Of a stretch of DNA of 64,000 nucleotides, positions 31,490 through 44,900 are shown piece after piece. Numbering within the stretch: position 1 is the first letter of the stretch; each line of letters opens with the position of its first letter. The translations under genes were made by a program, and so were the position numbers. Origin of the DNA: Timema cristinae (taxonomy: Eukaryota > Arthropoda > Insecta > Phasmatodea > Timematidae); the NCBI GenBank assembly GCA_039000515.1, contig JBCFYV010011172.1:73543941-73607940 (forward strand), written 5' to 3'. Under the pieces are notes generated by a model. It ran no database searches, had not been told where the DNA came from, and was given only the letters and a program-made list of their open reading frames with translations.

Positions 31490-34472
31490 CCGGTAGGATG
31501 GCATGGGCATGGCTTCAGTTGATTGACGTGAGCTTTCCAGGTGAGGTGACTCAAGTTCCATAATCTATCCAGTGACTGGGGTCAAAAACTGTTTGATCAT
31601 TGCAGGGGGTAGACCTTCTGAAGTCAAGTTAAGCAGTGATACCCTCTCCAGCTTTGCTTATTTTATGCAGCATCCACATCACCTGCACTCCTACTTTATA
31701 CAGGATTGGTTCCCTGTCCTTGTTGCATCATCTGGATACTGCTTCATGTGCCCTTTTTAGATGTTCCAGCCTTGCACTGATATTTGAATGAACGTCTCTT
31801 CCCATTCTTCTAAGAAAATCTCCCACTAGAGATTAATTAGCTCTAATGGCTCATACCTAAATAACAGTTCAAACAAAGTTCTTCTGTGATATGCATGTTT
31901 GGCTGCGTTAAAGGAGTTTGCATCCCACTTCCTGTGATTTGTGTGATAAGCGATAAGCATGATGCACGTTTTTCAGGTTTCTGTGGAATCTCTCCACTTG
32001 TGAAGGGTTGGGGTAGTAAGGTGAGTTCGTGCTATCTCAAATGTATCTCTAGAAGAACATATCTTTGAATACAACTGACTGGAATGGACTCTCATTATTA
32101 GATACAATTGCACAAGGTAATCCAAAGTTTCGGGAGATGTTCTTGTCTAGTAGTGTCACTGTTGTCTCTGCCATCGATTGTCTAGCAGGCATCATCCCAA
32201 TATACTTGGTAAAGCCATTTATGGCGTTCAAAAAGTAGGTAGGTATATCCTTCTCTTGAGTGGAATAACAGCTCAAAGAAATCTATAAACAAACTTTGCA
32301 TAAGAAAGCTCGTAACTTCAGAACATGAAGGGTTTTATCTCGTCATTTGGGCCAGCTTTGCATGAGTACACATCTCTTAAACCCTCACACGTTATCATAT
32401 GTTCTGGTTCATACACACCCAATAAAACAACTTTCTCGCTTTTGCAATTGTCTTATTGACCTCCTATTATCCCCCCTAAGGATATTTATGGTAGTACCTT
32501 ATAATATCAATATGTACTGCTGGGATGACAACATTCCGCCCTGATTTCTTTGATGGTCTTTTCCCCATGCATTTTAAATTTTGCCATTGGCCCTCAGGGA
32601 GATCCTTACAAACCTCTCCCAGGTATGTCTGGAATTTATCTGTACCAAACACCACAGACAGAGCTTCCAGCTCATACGTAGTGATGTGGTGTCCTACTAA
32701 CATATGCCACTGGTCACATCCCTCCTACTTCTACCTAGGCTAACACGGCTCCCAATCCTGTTGACGAGTTGTCTGTTTGCAGGATGAATTTATGTTTGAA
32801 ATTTTTCATTTTAAGGATAAGTGGTGCGATGAGGTCATCATGGAGAATATGGAAGGTTTCCTAACTGGCTTCCAACCACCCAGGACGGTTTCCTGTCTTC
32901 TCGAGTCCATACAGTGGGTAGTCTTTTGCTGAGAGATTGGGGATAAACCCCCCATAAAACCCCACCATGTCTAGGAGCCAAGCCAATTTTTACCCTGTTT
33001 TGGTCAACGGGAATACCAATATTGCTATGGTCCTCTCTGGGTTAGTGGATAACCTCTATCACAATATACTGTGCCCCAGAAAGTTATTTTTCAACACAAT
33101 GAACCAGATCTTATCAGGATTAATCAATAATCTTGACCTTCGGAGCTTGGCGAGTACCTATCTCATTTGTGTCAAATGATCTTGTTTTTAGAATACACCA
33201 CAAGGTCATCCGATTAGTTGAACAAAAAAACAAGTTGTATGTCCCCAAAACTGGTGCTTAGGATCCGGGGGAGTATCTGGGCCCCTGCGGCGAGCCCACA
33301 TGGCAAGATATTAATTTTGTATAACCCAACCTGGGAAATGAAGGCGGTCAACTGTTTTGTCTTTTCAGACAGTGGCATCTAGTAATATGTCTTATTCAAG
33401 GCCGATAAGTGTGTATACTGTTGCTCCAACCAAGAATTGCAATGCCATTTCTATGGTGGGCATTGGCGTTGCCTCATATTTTAGCTTCCAGTTAAATTTT
33501 CCACAATCTCTAATTAATCGTCCTTCTTTATTTTCTTTTGAAAAGAGGAAACATACAAACTGCTGGAGGGTTGAATTATATATTTCTGTTCCAACAATTT
33601 TATGAGGTCTCATAACATCTGAAACTTAGGGGGTGCATAATAGTAGGGCCTGCACCTCACCACAGTCGGATCGTCGATCTTGATTGAGTGTTTCATTACG
33701 TTGGTGCGCCCGAACTTGTATGTCACTACATCAGTAAATTCTCCTACCAGATCTATCAAACCCACCCTCCTTGAGTCACCTACCATACCAATCTCCCTCT
33801 CACTCAAGCCACCTACTGTTTCCAGTGGGACCACGAAACCCGCCTCAAATGGTAATGTTACCTCCTCATTGTGAACATATATCTTTAGCCCCAACTTATC
33901 TATGCATCTCTTCCTCGGGATAACCTCTGTGATATATAAGGGAGTTATCAAAAACCAAACAGGCCATGTAAATGGACCTATCTTTAGCGTTGCGACGCAA
34001 TGGACTAAATATGAAGAGAAAAATTTACCCTTACAATTAATAAAACTACTCCCAACCAGTGGGAAGAACCAATCTATATAATTATAGAGAATGTAATCAG
34101 CTTTGAAATAATATCCATAATCGTAGAAACCCATAAAGGGAAACCCCAAGAAAATCTCGAGAAAACAGTTCCTCAGTAGACCCTATACTAGGGAAATGTA
34201 GAAAATAATAAATTTAAAAAAATGCCTAGGTCTGAAAGTCCATACAATTATTAGTCTGGTCATAGAACCTGAAATTATCCAAACTACCCTACCCTAGCTT
34301 GATAGATGGGTATGCTTCCAAACTGTTCAATACTTTCCTGAACTAGCCCACTAAGTCCCGAATCACTTATGTCTATTAGTACAGGGATAGAAGCTTGGTT
34401 AGAACCTCTCATCAATGTACTACCTTCCCCCTTAAAGACAAGTGAGACGCAAAAGGCATCGAATGTAGACAC
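31490..34472 (-). pseudogene. Ty3/gypsy pol remnant (protease?-RT-RNase H-integrase)
   Basis: Reading from high to low coordinates, the order is that of a Ty3/gypsy pol: a protease-to-RT region (34149-33610, ending RPYYYAPPKFQML), an RT segment (33613-33392) and its continuation with INILPCGLAAGAQILPRIL and SDDLVVYSKN around 33350-33190, RNase H (TYELEALSVVFGTDKFQTYL, near 32690-32630), integrase (GFTKYIGMMPARQSM...NFGLPCAIVSNN, 32220-32090) and a C-terminal integrase tail. Many stops and frameshifts; a stop sits directly before the SDD of the RT active site. An ancient, inactive copy with a MITE inside its 3' non-coding part. Confidence 0.85.
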
Positions 34473-34939
34473 ATTTCAACTAAACACTATTTTAAAATCA
34501 CTTTAAACGCTATATTACACTCAGCTGTCAGAGTATGTAGGAGTGGTAAATCTGCATCAAATAAAATTATTGAAAATTTAAACAATTTCACTAGTAATGT
34601 AAACCATTTTGCAAAAAATAGTAAATATTCATAAATATGTTTCATAATACAACCAAATTATAGCAATTAAAATGTAGCATAAGTAAACGTGAGTAAATTA
34701 TAGCTAAATGTTGGGGTGATATAATCCTAACCAGAAATAATCAAAACAAAGGGTTGCTTTTTTAAGGCTTAACATGATGAACAACATTGTTATAGAAAAT
34801 AATAAACAACATTGTCAAGGAAATTAATCAAAGTTGAAAGCTCTTGTACTATTGAAGATTTTTTTTCATTCTTAAAATTGTTAGCAATAGTACCAAAAAA
34901 GTATTAGTCGTGCTAAACCATTGTTTAAATAATTAGATC

Positions 34940-35400
34940 ATATAACTTTTAATCAAACCATTGTTTGTATAATTAAATCTTAAAACTTTTATTTGATAAA
35001 CAAAAGTTTCATGAAACCAACTTCAGTTCAAATTAACTATTATTTTTATAATAAATTTTCTTTAAACTCTTAGCTTGATAGACATGAAAATTATCAAAGG
35101 TTGAATGAACACCTTATTTTTATGAATTATTCTTAAAGTTTTTTAAACAATGATCTCATGAAAAATATTACAAGTTCAAATAAAAACTTATTTTTATAAT
35201 GAATCTCAAAACTATTAGTTTGTTAAACAATTGTCTCATGAAAAATGTCAAAGTTCAAATAAACCTCAAAACTCTTTGTTTTATAAAAAATATAGTCTCA
35301 TGAAATATATCAAAGTTCAAATAAATATTTTTCTGAATAATAACTCGGCACTTTGTTTGATAAATAATAGTGTTGGTATAAACTATCAAAGTTGGCATAG
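34940..35400 (+). repeat. Degenerate tandem repeat of ~65-80 bp
   Basis: At least four related units carry TCTCATGAAAAATGTCAAAG or close variants followed by TTCAAATAAA (near 35004, 35154, 35233 and 35296), separated by AAAACTNTTNGTTTGATAAA-type segments. It lies within the presumed gypsy interior or 5' region. Confidence 0.7.
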
Positions 35401-36587
35401 ATTAATTTTGATTTGTACAGTTAGCTGTATGTGCCATGAGCCAATGACAAGATCATGCAAACAAACTTAAAAACCAGATATTTGTCGATGAGAGAAATTC
35501 ATCAACACCTTGATATTATACGCAAAATCACTTAATAAATATTACCCAATAACAATTTATTGATGTAACATAAGAAGACTTAAAACTTTTTTTGCTATTC
35601 AAAAGCCAACTCAAAATAAATGTTAAAAAAGCCCATATAAGACTATAAGGTCCTAATAAATTCTGTATTTGCATTGCATTTTAAAAGTTCCAAATATTCC
35701 ATTCTAAAGTCCCAATAAACTTTTTATTTGCATTGAATTTCTAAAGCCCCAAATATTCCATTTTATGGTCATTGAAAAACATTGTCAAAACTTATGAACA
35801 ATTACTATCCAATTCAGGACTAATGTTTATCCTCAAGTAAAACTATATGGGAAATAATTATGTCCAACTACCAATGAAATCAGACTTTGAATGTATGTAA
35901 TTATTACTTCTTAAAACCATGAAATCTTTTATCAGGTAAAGTATAAAAGTAAAAGTAAATTTTTCGGTAGTAACACAATGGGTATAGTTTATTGAAGCTA
36001 AGTTTTAAAAACCCATTATAAATAAAAGAAAATTGTCTTAATTTTTGTTCAAAATAGTATCAACCACACCATTTCCGACAAGTTTTTTTATTTGTGTTGT
36101 CACTATAAATATTTCTTGTTTAACATGTTCACTCGACAGTTGGCGACCAATTCCACATTCTGCTAGCTACACTGTAAAAAATAAAAGTCTGCCCACGTTA
36201 TGATGACAAAGTATATCTGTTCGAAAAACATTGGCCGGGCTTAAATCAATATTAAATCCAAGGATTACCATTGTCACTTTTTCTAGCATAAAGTGTCAAA
36301 ATTAGTTTCACAGATGATAGTAAAATTTTCAAGACTAATTTATTACACTGTATATGTCATCCACTGTTGCAATTTAATAATTGAATTACTATCACAGACC
36401 AAAGGATTGGCACCCAATATTTATCAAATATTATTTTCTTCCAAATTGGTTTTGTTGTAATGGTATACTGTAACCCAAAAGAGTTGATTTAACCATGCCC
36501 AAATAACCACACAAATAATGTATGGATTTGAATGTACTTTATTTTTCCAAACGAGTTAAGCTTTGGTTTCCCCGAATACCTGGTTGG
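35401..36587. other. No gene seen
   Basis: AT-rich. A short direct repeat near 35640-35770 (CCCAATAAACT...CATTGAATTT...CCAAATATTCCATT, two units about 60 bp apart). If the flanking LTR interpretation holds, this is decayed gypsy interior; no gag motif (CCHC) was seen. Confidence 0.35.
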
Positions 36588-37264
36588 CAGGTGCAGATTT
36601 ATGATTATGCTGCCCATAGGCACTAGATAATTTGCCGCCCACTTTTCCTACCTTAATTTCTAATCTTCTAAACCCCTGGTTTCCCCCTGTAACCCCTTAT
36701 ATATTTACACACACATACCATATACACAAGTGCTGTCTGTGGGGTGACAGATAAAAAGAGCTTAAATTATTTCATTATTTATTATAATGAGGTTTTAAAG
36801 TAGTAAGGATCTAAGAATATACTTATATGATTGAAATAAATACTCTTACACTATCACAACACACAAATTCAAATATTCAATCATTTTAAAATATAAAGTC
36901 TGCATTAGTAGACTGTAGAACATGTCACAACAGATAAAATATTAGCATGTACACAATAATAAAATAGGCTATAATTTATTTTGCCTTGATTTCTGCTGGT
37001 GAACTGGTTGATGATGCCAGACAAATCCCTTTTATCTATTAAGTGACCTTCAATTAAGACGAGTGTCAGTGAATTAAGGCAATACTCTGTCATGTTGGTA
37101 CATATATACAGCAAACCACAACTATCACACACATGATAAAGCCATCAAATTATTTTAACTGGCAGAAAAAGGTATGTTTTTTTTTTGTCATTAAAAATTT
37201 GTCGCCCCTAAAATCTGCTGCCATAGGCACGCGCCTACTAGGCCTATGCATAAATCTGCCCCTG
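36588..37264. mobile_element. hAT-type non-autonomous element
   Basis: The left end CAGGTGCAGATTTATGATTA and the right end, read inward, CAGGGGCAGATTTATGCATA are inverted repeats of the widespread CAGNGGCGGATTTA hAT type. Inner mirrored GTGCCTATGG and (A/T)TGCCGCCC blocks continue the match. Flanks CTGGTTGG (36580-36587) and CTGATAGG (37265-37272) agree at 6 of 8 positions. No transposase coding. Confidence 0.8.
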
Positions 37265-37564
37265 CTGATAGGTCCTTAAGGTGCTTTGAGACTGCCAAGC
37301 AACGTAACAACATGCTAACCATGGCAGCACTGCAGTCCATCATTTCTTTCCCCAACCATTTGATGTAGTTTTGTTATGTTGTTTTCCTGTGGAGTCCACC
37401 TGAACATTATTAGATCCGTGCTGCAGGCTAACATCTTGATGACATTTGGTGTGTGGTCCAACCTGTTGGGTATCAGGTGACTTTTCCTCTGCAAGCTATT
37501 CTGCTACTTGGCTTGCGAATTTAATTAAAAATTCGGAATAATTTGATAAAACACCAAAACATAA

Positions 37565-37815
37565 ATGCTAAATAAAAATGTTCTCATTTGGTGGATAAAT
37601 ATCATGTCATGTCAAATGGCTGACCAAAGAATTAACATGTTAAAACTTGATAACTACTCTACTCTACTTACGAATAATCCACTTGATAAACAACAAATCA
37701 AGGAGATGCAAACATATCTTAATAATTCATATTATAAATCTACATTAGATTGGCCATACACCACAAAATCTCACTTTTGCACTCATATTCAATTAAATAT
37801 TTGGCACCAAAGAGC
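37565..37815 (-). repeat. Diverged direct repeat of 30421-30730 (candidate 5' LTR)
   Basis: Shares AACTTGATAACTACT, AAACAACAAATCAAGGAGATG and TTAGATTGGNCAAACACNACA-like blocks, in the same order and orientation, with 30480-30730. Probably the truncated second LTR of the gypsy element; alternatively both are copies of an unrelated repeat. Confidence 0.5.
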
Positions 37816-38370
37816 TGTTAAGTATTCTACATTTTTGGCCAGCAATGCTAGATCTTCTGCGTATTATACTGTGTTGATGATGTGGCCTCCTATCCTGAAA
37901 TTTCCCCTTGTCTCCAGGGCTTCCCTGACCAGCCATTATCCATACAAGTTTAACAGACTGGGTGACGAACAGCCTTTCTGCCTCACTCTGCCTAACTCTT
38001 TGCTCTTGGTTTCTCAATCATTCAGCCTCACCCTCACTCTCTGTCCCAGGTACAAGTTTGCAATCAGCCTTCTGTCCCTCCAGTTGATGTCAATTTTCTT
38101 GAGTATTTAGATCAGTTTCTTCCATTTTACCCATCAAATGCCTTTTGCCAGTCTTTGAAACCAATGTAAATTTATTATTTTACTTCCAGCACACACTCTG
38201 AAATTATTCTCAGCAACCCGGTGCATCTCTGGTTCCTTTTCTGAATCCAAATGGATCTTCTTTTATCACACTTTCTATTTTCTGTTAGCGACCTATTGAG
38301 TATTCTTGCCACAATCTTCCTCACATGAGAAATTGTCAGAGGCATTAATCCACTTTTTCTCAGTTCTTAC
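37816..38370 (-). pseudogene. LINE reverse transcriptase remnant
   Basis: Minus-strand frames read FGFRKGT near 38255, a decayed WQKAFD region, then WKKLI, ILKKIDINWRDRRLIANLYL (38108-38050), QRVRVRLND, and YAEDLALLAKNVEYL near 37870-37830. The last is the RT box that normally reads YADD; here the first aspartate is replaced by glutamate and a stop precedes it. Multiple frameshifts: inactive. Confidence 0.8.
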
Positions 38371-38839
38371 ATAAGGTCAGCTGGTATGTCGTAAAGCTAT
38401 ATGCTTAGTTGTTAATTTTGCTTTCCAGATTAGGGGGAACTCCCACCCTCTCTTACCCTTGAAATTTAACATGTTAGATCATGCCACATTAACCTTCATA
38501 TACTCGCGCCCAACGGCATCACACATATACTCGCGCATGGTGTCTCAGACTTAGATTTGATCTTTTCTGTATTATTTTAATTATATACTTTTTAAGCATT
38601 ATTGATATTTATTATATAGAAGGGGGTATAATTGAATAAAAAATAATTAGATCTTTAACTTTATTTGGTAGAAACAAGACAAGAACAACAATAACATAAC
38701 TTTTTGTACTCTTAACTTTAATAACAAAAATAAACTTTTTCATAACAAAACTCTGAAATCTAATAAATGAAATTATCAAGAATAATAAAATATTATAAAA
38801 ATAAGAATTAATCATTATTAGGGTTGTTTGTGTAGCAAT

Positions 38840-40771
<1,932 letters not shown>

Positions 40772-41092
40772 ATAATGTAATACAATATACTCAATAAGTA
40801 TTATACACCACTAAAATAAATTAATACATTTCATTGAGTAATATTCTGAAAAAAATTGTTACTTACCTAAAATAGTAACACTTAGACTCGCATCGGTCTC
40901 AAGGACCGATAACAGTAATAAAGTGTCACACATCCACTTGGCACCAACACGCGCGCTGCACTAAACAATGCCTAACAACAAATTAAGAAGCTACTAAAAA
41001 ACGAAAAGTCCCGGTTATGTTAATTTTTGAGAAAACAATGAATTATTGATTTTTCAGTTTGTGAGACCAATGCGCAAGTATACAAAGGTTAA

Positions 41093-41490
41093 AAAAAATA
41101 TGCAAGTACTCATTTTAATGATCAGTGTAAGATTTGGGCATGTTGAGATGATCGTGATGAGTGTGGATCGAGTGATGAAGCAAATATATGATGATAGAAT
41201 GTGTAATTCAAAAGTAAGGGGTAGGATATGTAAGATGTGGTTAAATGCTCTGGACAAATTTATGAAAAAGAGAATCCTTCTGAGTTTTAAGAATAAAAGA
41301 GAATGTGTGACTTGGTATATGGATGTTGTTGAAGCCAAGGGTGTAAGCAAGGATAGAAAGGTAGTGACAATAGATTAAGTACAAAGTTGTTTTTTTGAGC
41401 AATATACACAGTTTCTCTCCTATCCCATAAGGGAACAGCGTGATTAGATATGTGTGTATGAATGTATGCATATGGTGATGGCATGTGGCT
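41093..41490 (+). pseudogene. LINE 3' fragment
   Basis: The open frame at 41046-41378 carries RFGHVEMI, MKQIYDDRMC, RGRICKMWLNALDKFMKK and RECVTWYMDVVEAKG, the usual post-RT C-terminus of a jockey/RTE-type LINE (WFGHV...GRPRKTW...). It is 5'-truncated and directly abuts the right TTAA of the piggyBac element. Confidence 0.7.
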
Positions 41491-41802
41491 TATACTTAGG
41501 AGCTAGCTTTGAGTCAGGAGGCACATGCCCCACTTCAAAGAGGTTTGTCATAGTGCCTACATTTATGGGGTGAATAACATTGATACTAGTTTAGCTAAAT
41601 CGATAGTGCTGTTTTAAACAAGCATTTAGTGTGTGGGTTGATAGCTATCCAATTTCACCTACTAGATCATTTCATCACCCTTTTGATACTGGTTTTGAAA
41701 TCATGAACTCCAAACGTTGGTGCTACCTTCCAAAGTAGCTTAAAATCCAACATCTTGATAGGGCTAATACCTAATACTGAATGGTTCTCGGGATGTGAAC
41801 AG

Positions 41803-41981
41803 ATGCAGTTCATGCTGTTGTTCAGCCGTCAAGGCAAGCTGCGCCTCCAGAAGTGGTATGTGGCTCACCCTGACAAGCTGAAGAAGAAGATAACTAGGGA
41901 GCTCATTACTACTATACTCGCTAGGAAACCCAAGATGAGCAGTTTCCTGGAGTGGAAGGATGTCAAGGTTGTCTACAAAAG
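41803..41981 (+). CDS. AP1S (AP-1sigma): AP1S first coding exon found
   Basis: Encodes residues 1-59 plus two bases of R60. Acceptor GATGTGAACAG lies directly before ATGCAG; the pyrimidine tract is weak. Donor GTCAGT at 41982. If a 5' exon ends in ATG, the protein would start MMQ, as in some vertebrate paralogs. Confidence 0.92.
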
Positions 41982-44900
41982 GTCAGTCAAATCTAATCAG
42001 CGTTTGCTTTTTGTACTCAAATGAGCCAGATTATAGTGGCTTCAGCTAGAAGGCATGAAGTAATATTTCCTCACTCAAAGCTTGGGAAAATATTAGAATA
42101 ACTTTTTAAAACACTTTCATTAGGCTAAAAGATAAAGTGTCCCATGAGACATAATCTAGATTGCTCAGTGTTAGAAGAGCATTAGCGCACAAAGCCAAAG
42201 GTCCCAGAGTTGATTCTCTTGTCCAGGCTGTGATATTTCACTTAATTGAATTTGATTCTAGTATCAGCACTGATCCAGTAGACAACCATCATGTATCAAT
42301 TTGTCATACCCATAAATTAATAATGTCTAGGTAGCAAAAAGTCAGATAAAGCTTGATTCACATGTTCGTTGAAAATAGAAAGCAGAATCTGCCTCAGTGG
42401 CGCAGCAAATCACACGCTGTATGTGACCCATGATGCATTGCAGCACTAACTCAAAACAGCTGATTATCAACATATATTATTTTCTAGTAGATACACATAT
42501 TTTAGATCGCACTCCTGATGGATGTTTTTAAATTATAATGTTGTATCATGGCACAATCCGTTACATGGTTACACACACACTTTACATTAACGAGTTATTT
42601 CAAATCTCCTCACAACGGCCAACGAAGCTGTCTGCTAACTTCTGGCTATAGAGCACATGTGTTGTCAAATGCACGTGCACACTGATTTGAGATGGTTTTC
42701 TCTGAGATTGGATTGGTTCTCCTGTGCCAAAGATCTCAGGCAGTGCAGAAAAAGTAGAGATGAATTGAACTTGAGCGGAACAGCTCGCGCCGATTAGCCG
42801 GGAATCTTATGATTGGCTTAGAGCTCATCACATGACCACGTTTCTGTTCTGCGTTAGTTTTTCGGCAAACGTGTGAATCCACAGTAAGAGTTGTAGTGGA
42901 CATGTCATTGTGACCGATACATTCACCAGTACCTACAATTATACTCACTAGAATAAGTAGGAAAAAATTGGTCTGGATACGAGACAGCCTAGGATAGTTC
43001 AGTGTTAGAGCATTGGTGCGCTAAGCCAAAGGTCCCAAGTTTGACTCCATGTCTAGATTGTCATTTTTCACATGATTAAATATATTTATTAGATGTATTT
43101 TCTCTTCTAAATTTAAACCCACACTCTGCTAAAGAGTAATGAGAAATTGTGTAAAAGACAAGAGCCGATAACTTGTAAGATGTTTTAGTTTCAAGCCAAT
43201 CCTGGGACATTTGAAATTTATACATGATGGGATAACAGGAATTATAGCAGGATCATTTGGGGCTTTCTTTTAGTGAGATCTCGGGAGATATCAGCCCATT
43301 TTGTGGTTTAGTAGCCAGACAAAAAAAATTATAAAACTTAATTAGGTATTTTATGATTCTTAAGTGTAATCCTCTCACTTGATAATTACTGTCTCCTCAT
43401 TCAAAGCTCAAGGAAATGGCATCATTTTCACCACTTTAAAAATCATGTTTACTCATAATTATGCAATATAAAGCTGATATTAGGTATCCTATAATTTTAA
43501 CATAAGGTTAAGTGGAGAAGAAATAAAATTATTTTAATCCTTTTTTGTGAATATGTGAACGATTTTATATAAAGGTCTGCCAAGTATAAGGCATCCATGG
43601 CCGGATGGGTGGTATCTGACAGCTAGCAGAAGGTTCTTTATCGCAAACATTGACTTAAAACCCTCCTTGGAAATAATTATTTGCTTACAAATAGTATATT
43701 ATCAATAAAAAGTCATATCAAATGAGTCTAGTAATACTTCCCTAAGTATTACTGTATTATTGGCGTTTTCGTAACATATTGAAATAACTAAATATATTGA
43801 TAATTTTTATGTTTATTGTTTTGTGGTTGTGGCAACAAGATATATTATGGTACATGAAATAATAAATTAAAAAGTATTAGATCCCCACTTGTGTCTTATT
43901 ATAAAATAATATAAATAATATAATATAAAATAACTTGGAGAGAGAGAGCCATATAGAATTATTGCAAAATATAACTTTTTATTTTGTAAATATCTTAAGA
44001 ACACAACTGCCTTGACAGTTTGTATAACATCATTAACTTCCCTTATTTGACCGGCTTGCCATCTTGATTTCAGAAGCGCATGCCAAATTTTAGAAGCGCT
44101 CATTTGAAAAAGCATTTTTTAACTGAACCACAGACGCCACTTTCACAAAAAAAAACACTCTAAATAGTTATTTTCATACATTTGTGTTTTAATAATGTAA
44201 AAAACCGTTAGTAATTTTAAAGAAAATGTTTGTGTGAATGTTATGATTGACAAAAATAACAACTAATCAACATATCATCTTACACATAAGGTTTGGAGAG
44301 TGGATGTATGGTAATTTTTCCTTGTGGTCAGATACCAGTTCTCCTACTGTGGAAGGAAGTCCTAGAGCTCTATTAACACTAGGGAATTTGGTTTTTCTTC
44401 ATGCAAAAGTAAACTATGTTTATTTAAAAAAATCCTCTGATAGGCTAAATAGATTAATGCATTTTTATTGAAGTACAATTACAAAATCCCTAAGACTTAT
44501 ATAAACATGTAAAACCTTTTTATGTAACAATATAAATATTGTGGATATTTCAAAACAATGTTTTGTGTAGTATGAGCTTTTAATTTTAGAAAGCACAGTA
44601 ATTTTACTTATAAAAAATACTCAAAATAATTCAATTATGGCAAGCACAGCCCTAGAAAATATATTTGTGTGTCTTTTTAAATTTCACATCTGATTTTTTA
44701 GAGCTCTCATCCTGCTTATTAGTGGCTTAACCCAACATAATTTTAGAACAAACCTAACAGCTAGATTATTGATTGCTTAGTTCTGAATGTGGATTCATTT
44801 TATAACAAAGAATGCAAACGTTTAAGCTAGTTACATTTCCCCCTGAGCAACTGAAGAGTTGAAGAAAAAATATGACTGTGGGGAAGTTAACATATTTAAC

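Noticed and set aside
33680..33874. 64-residue plus-strand frame
   Set aside because: Antisense to the gypsy protease-RT region.
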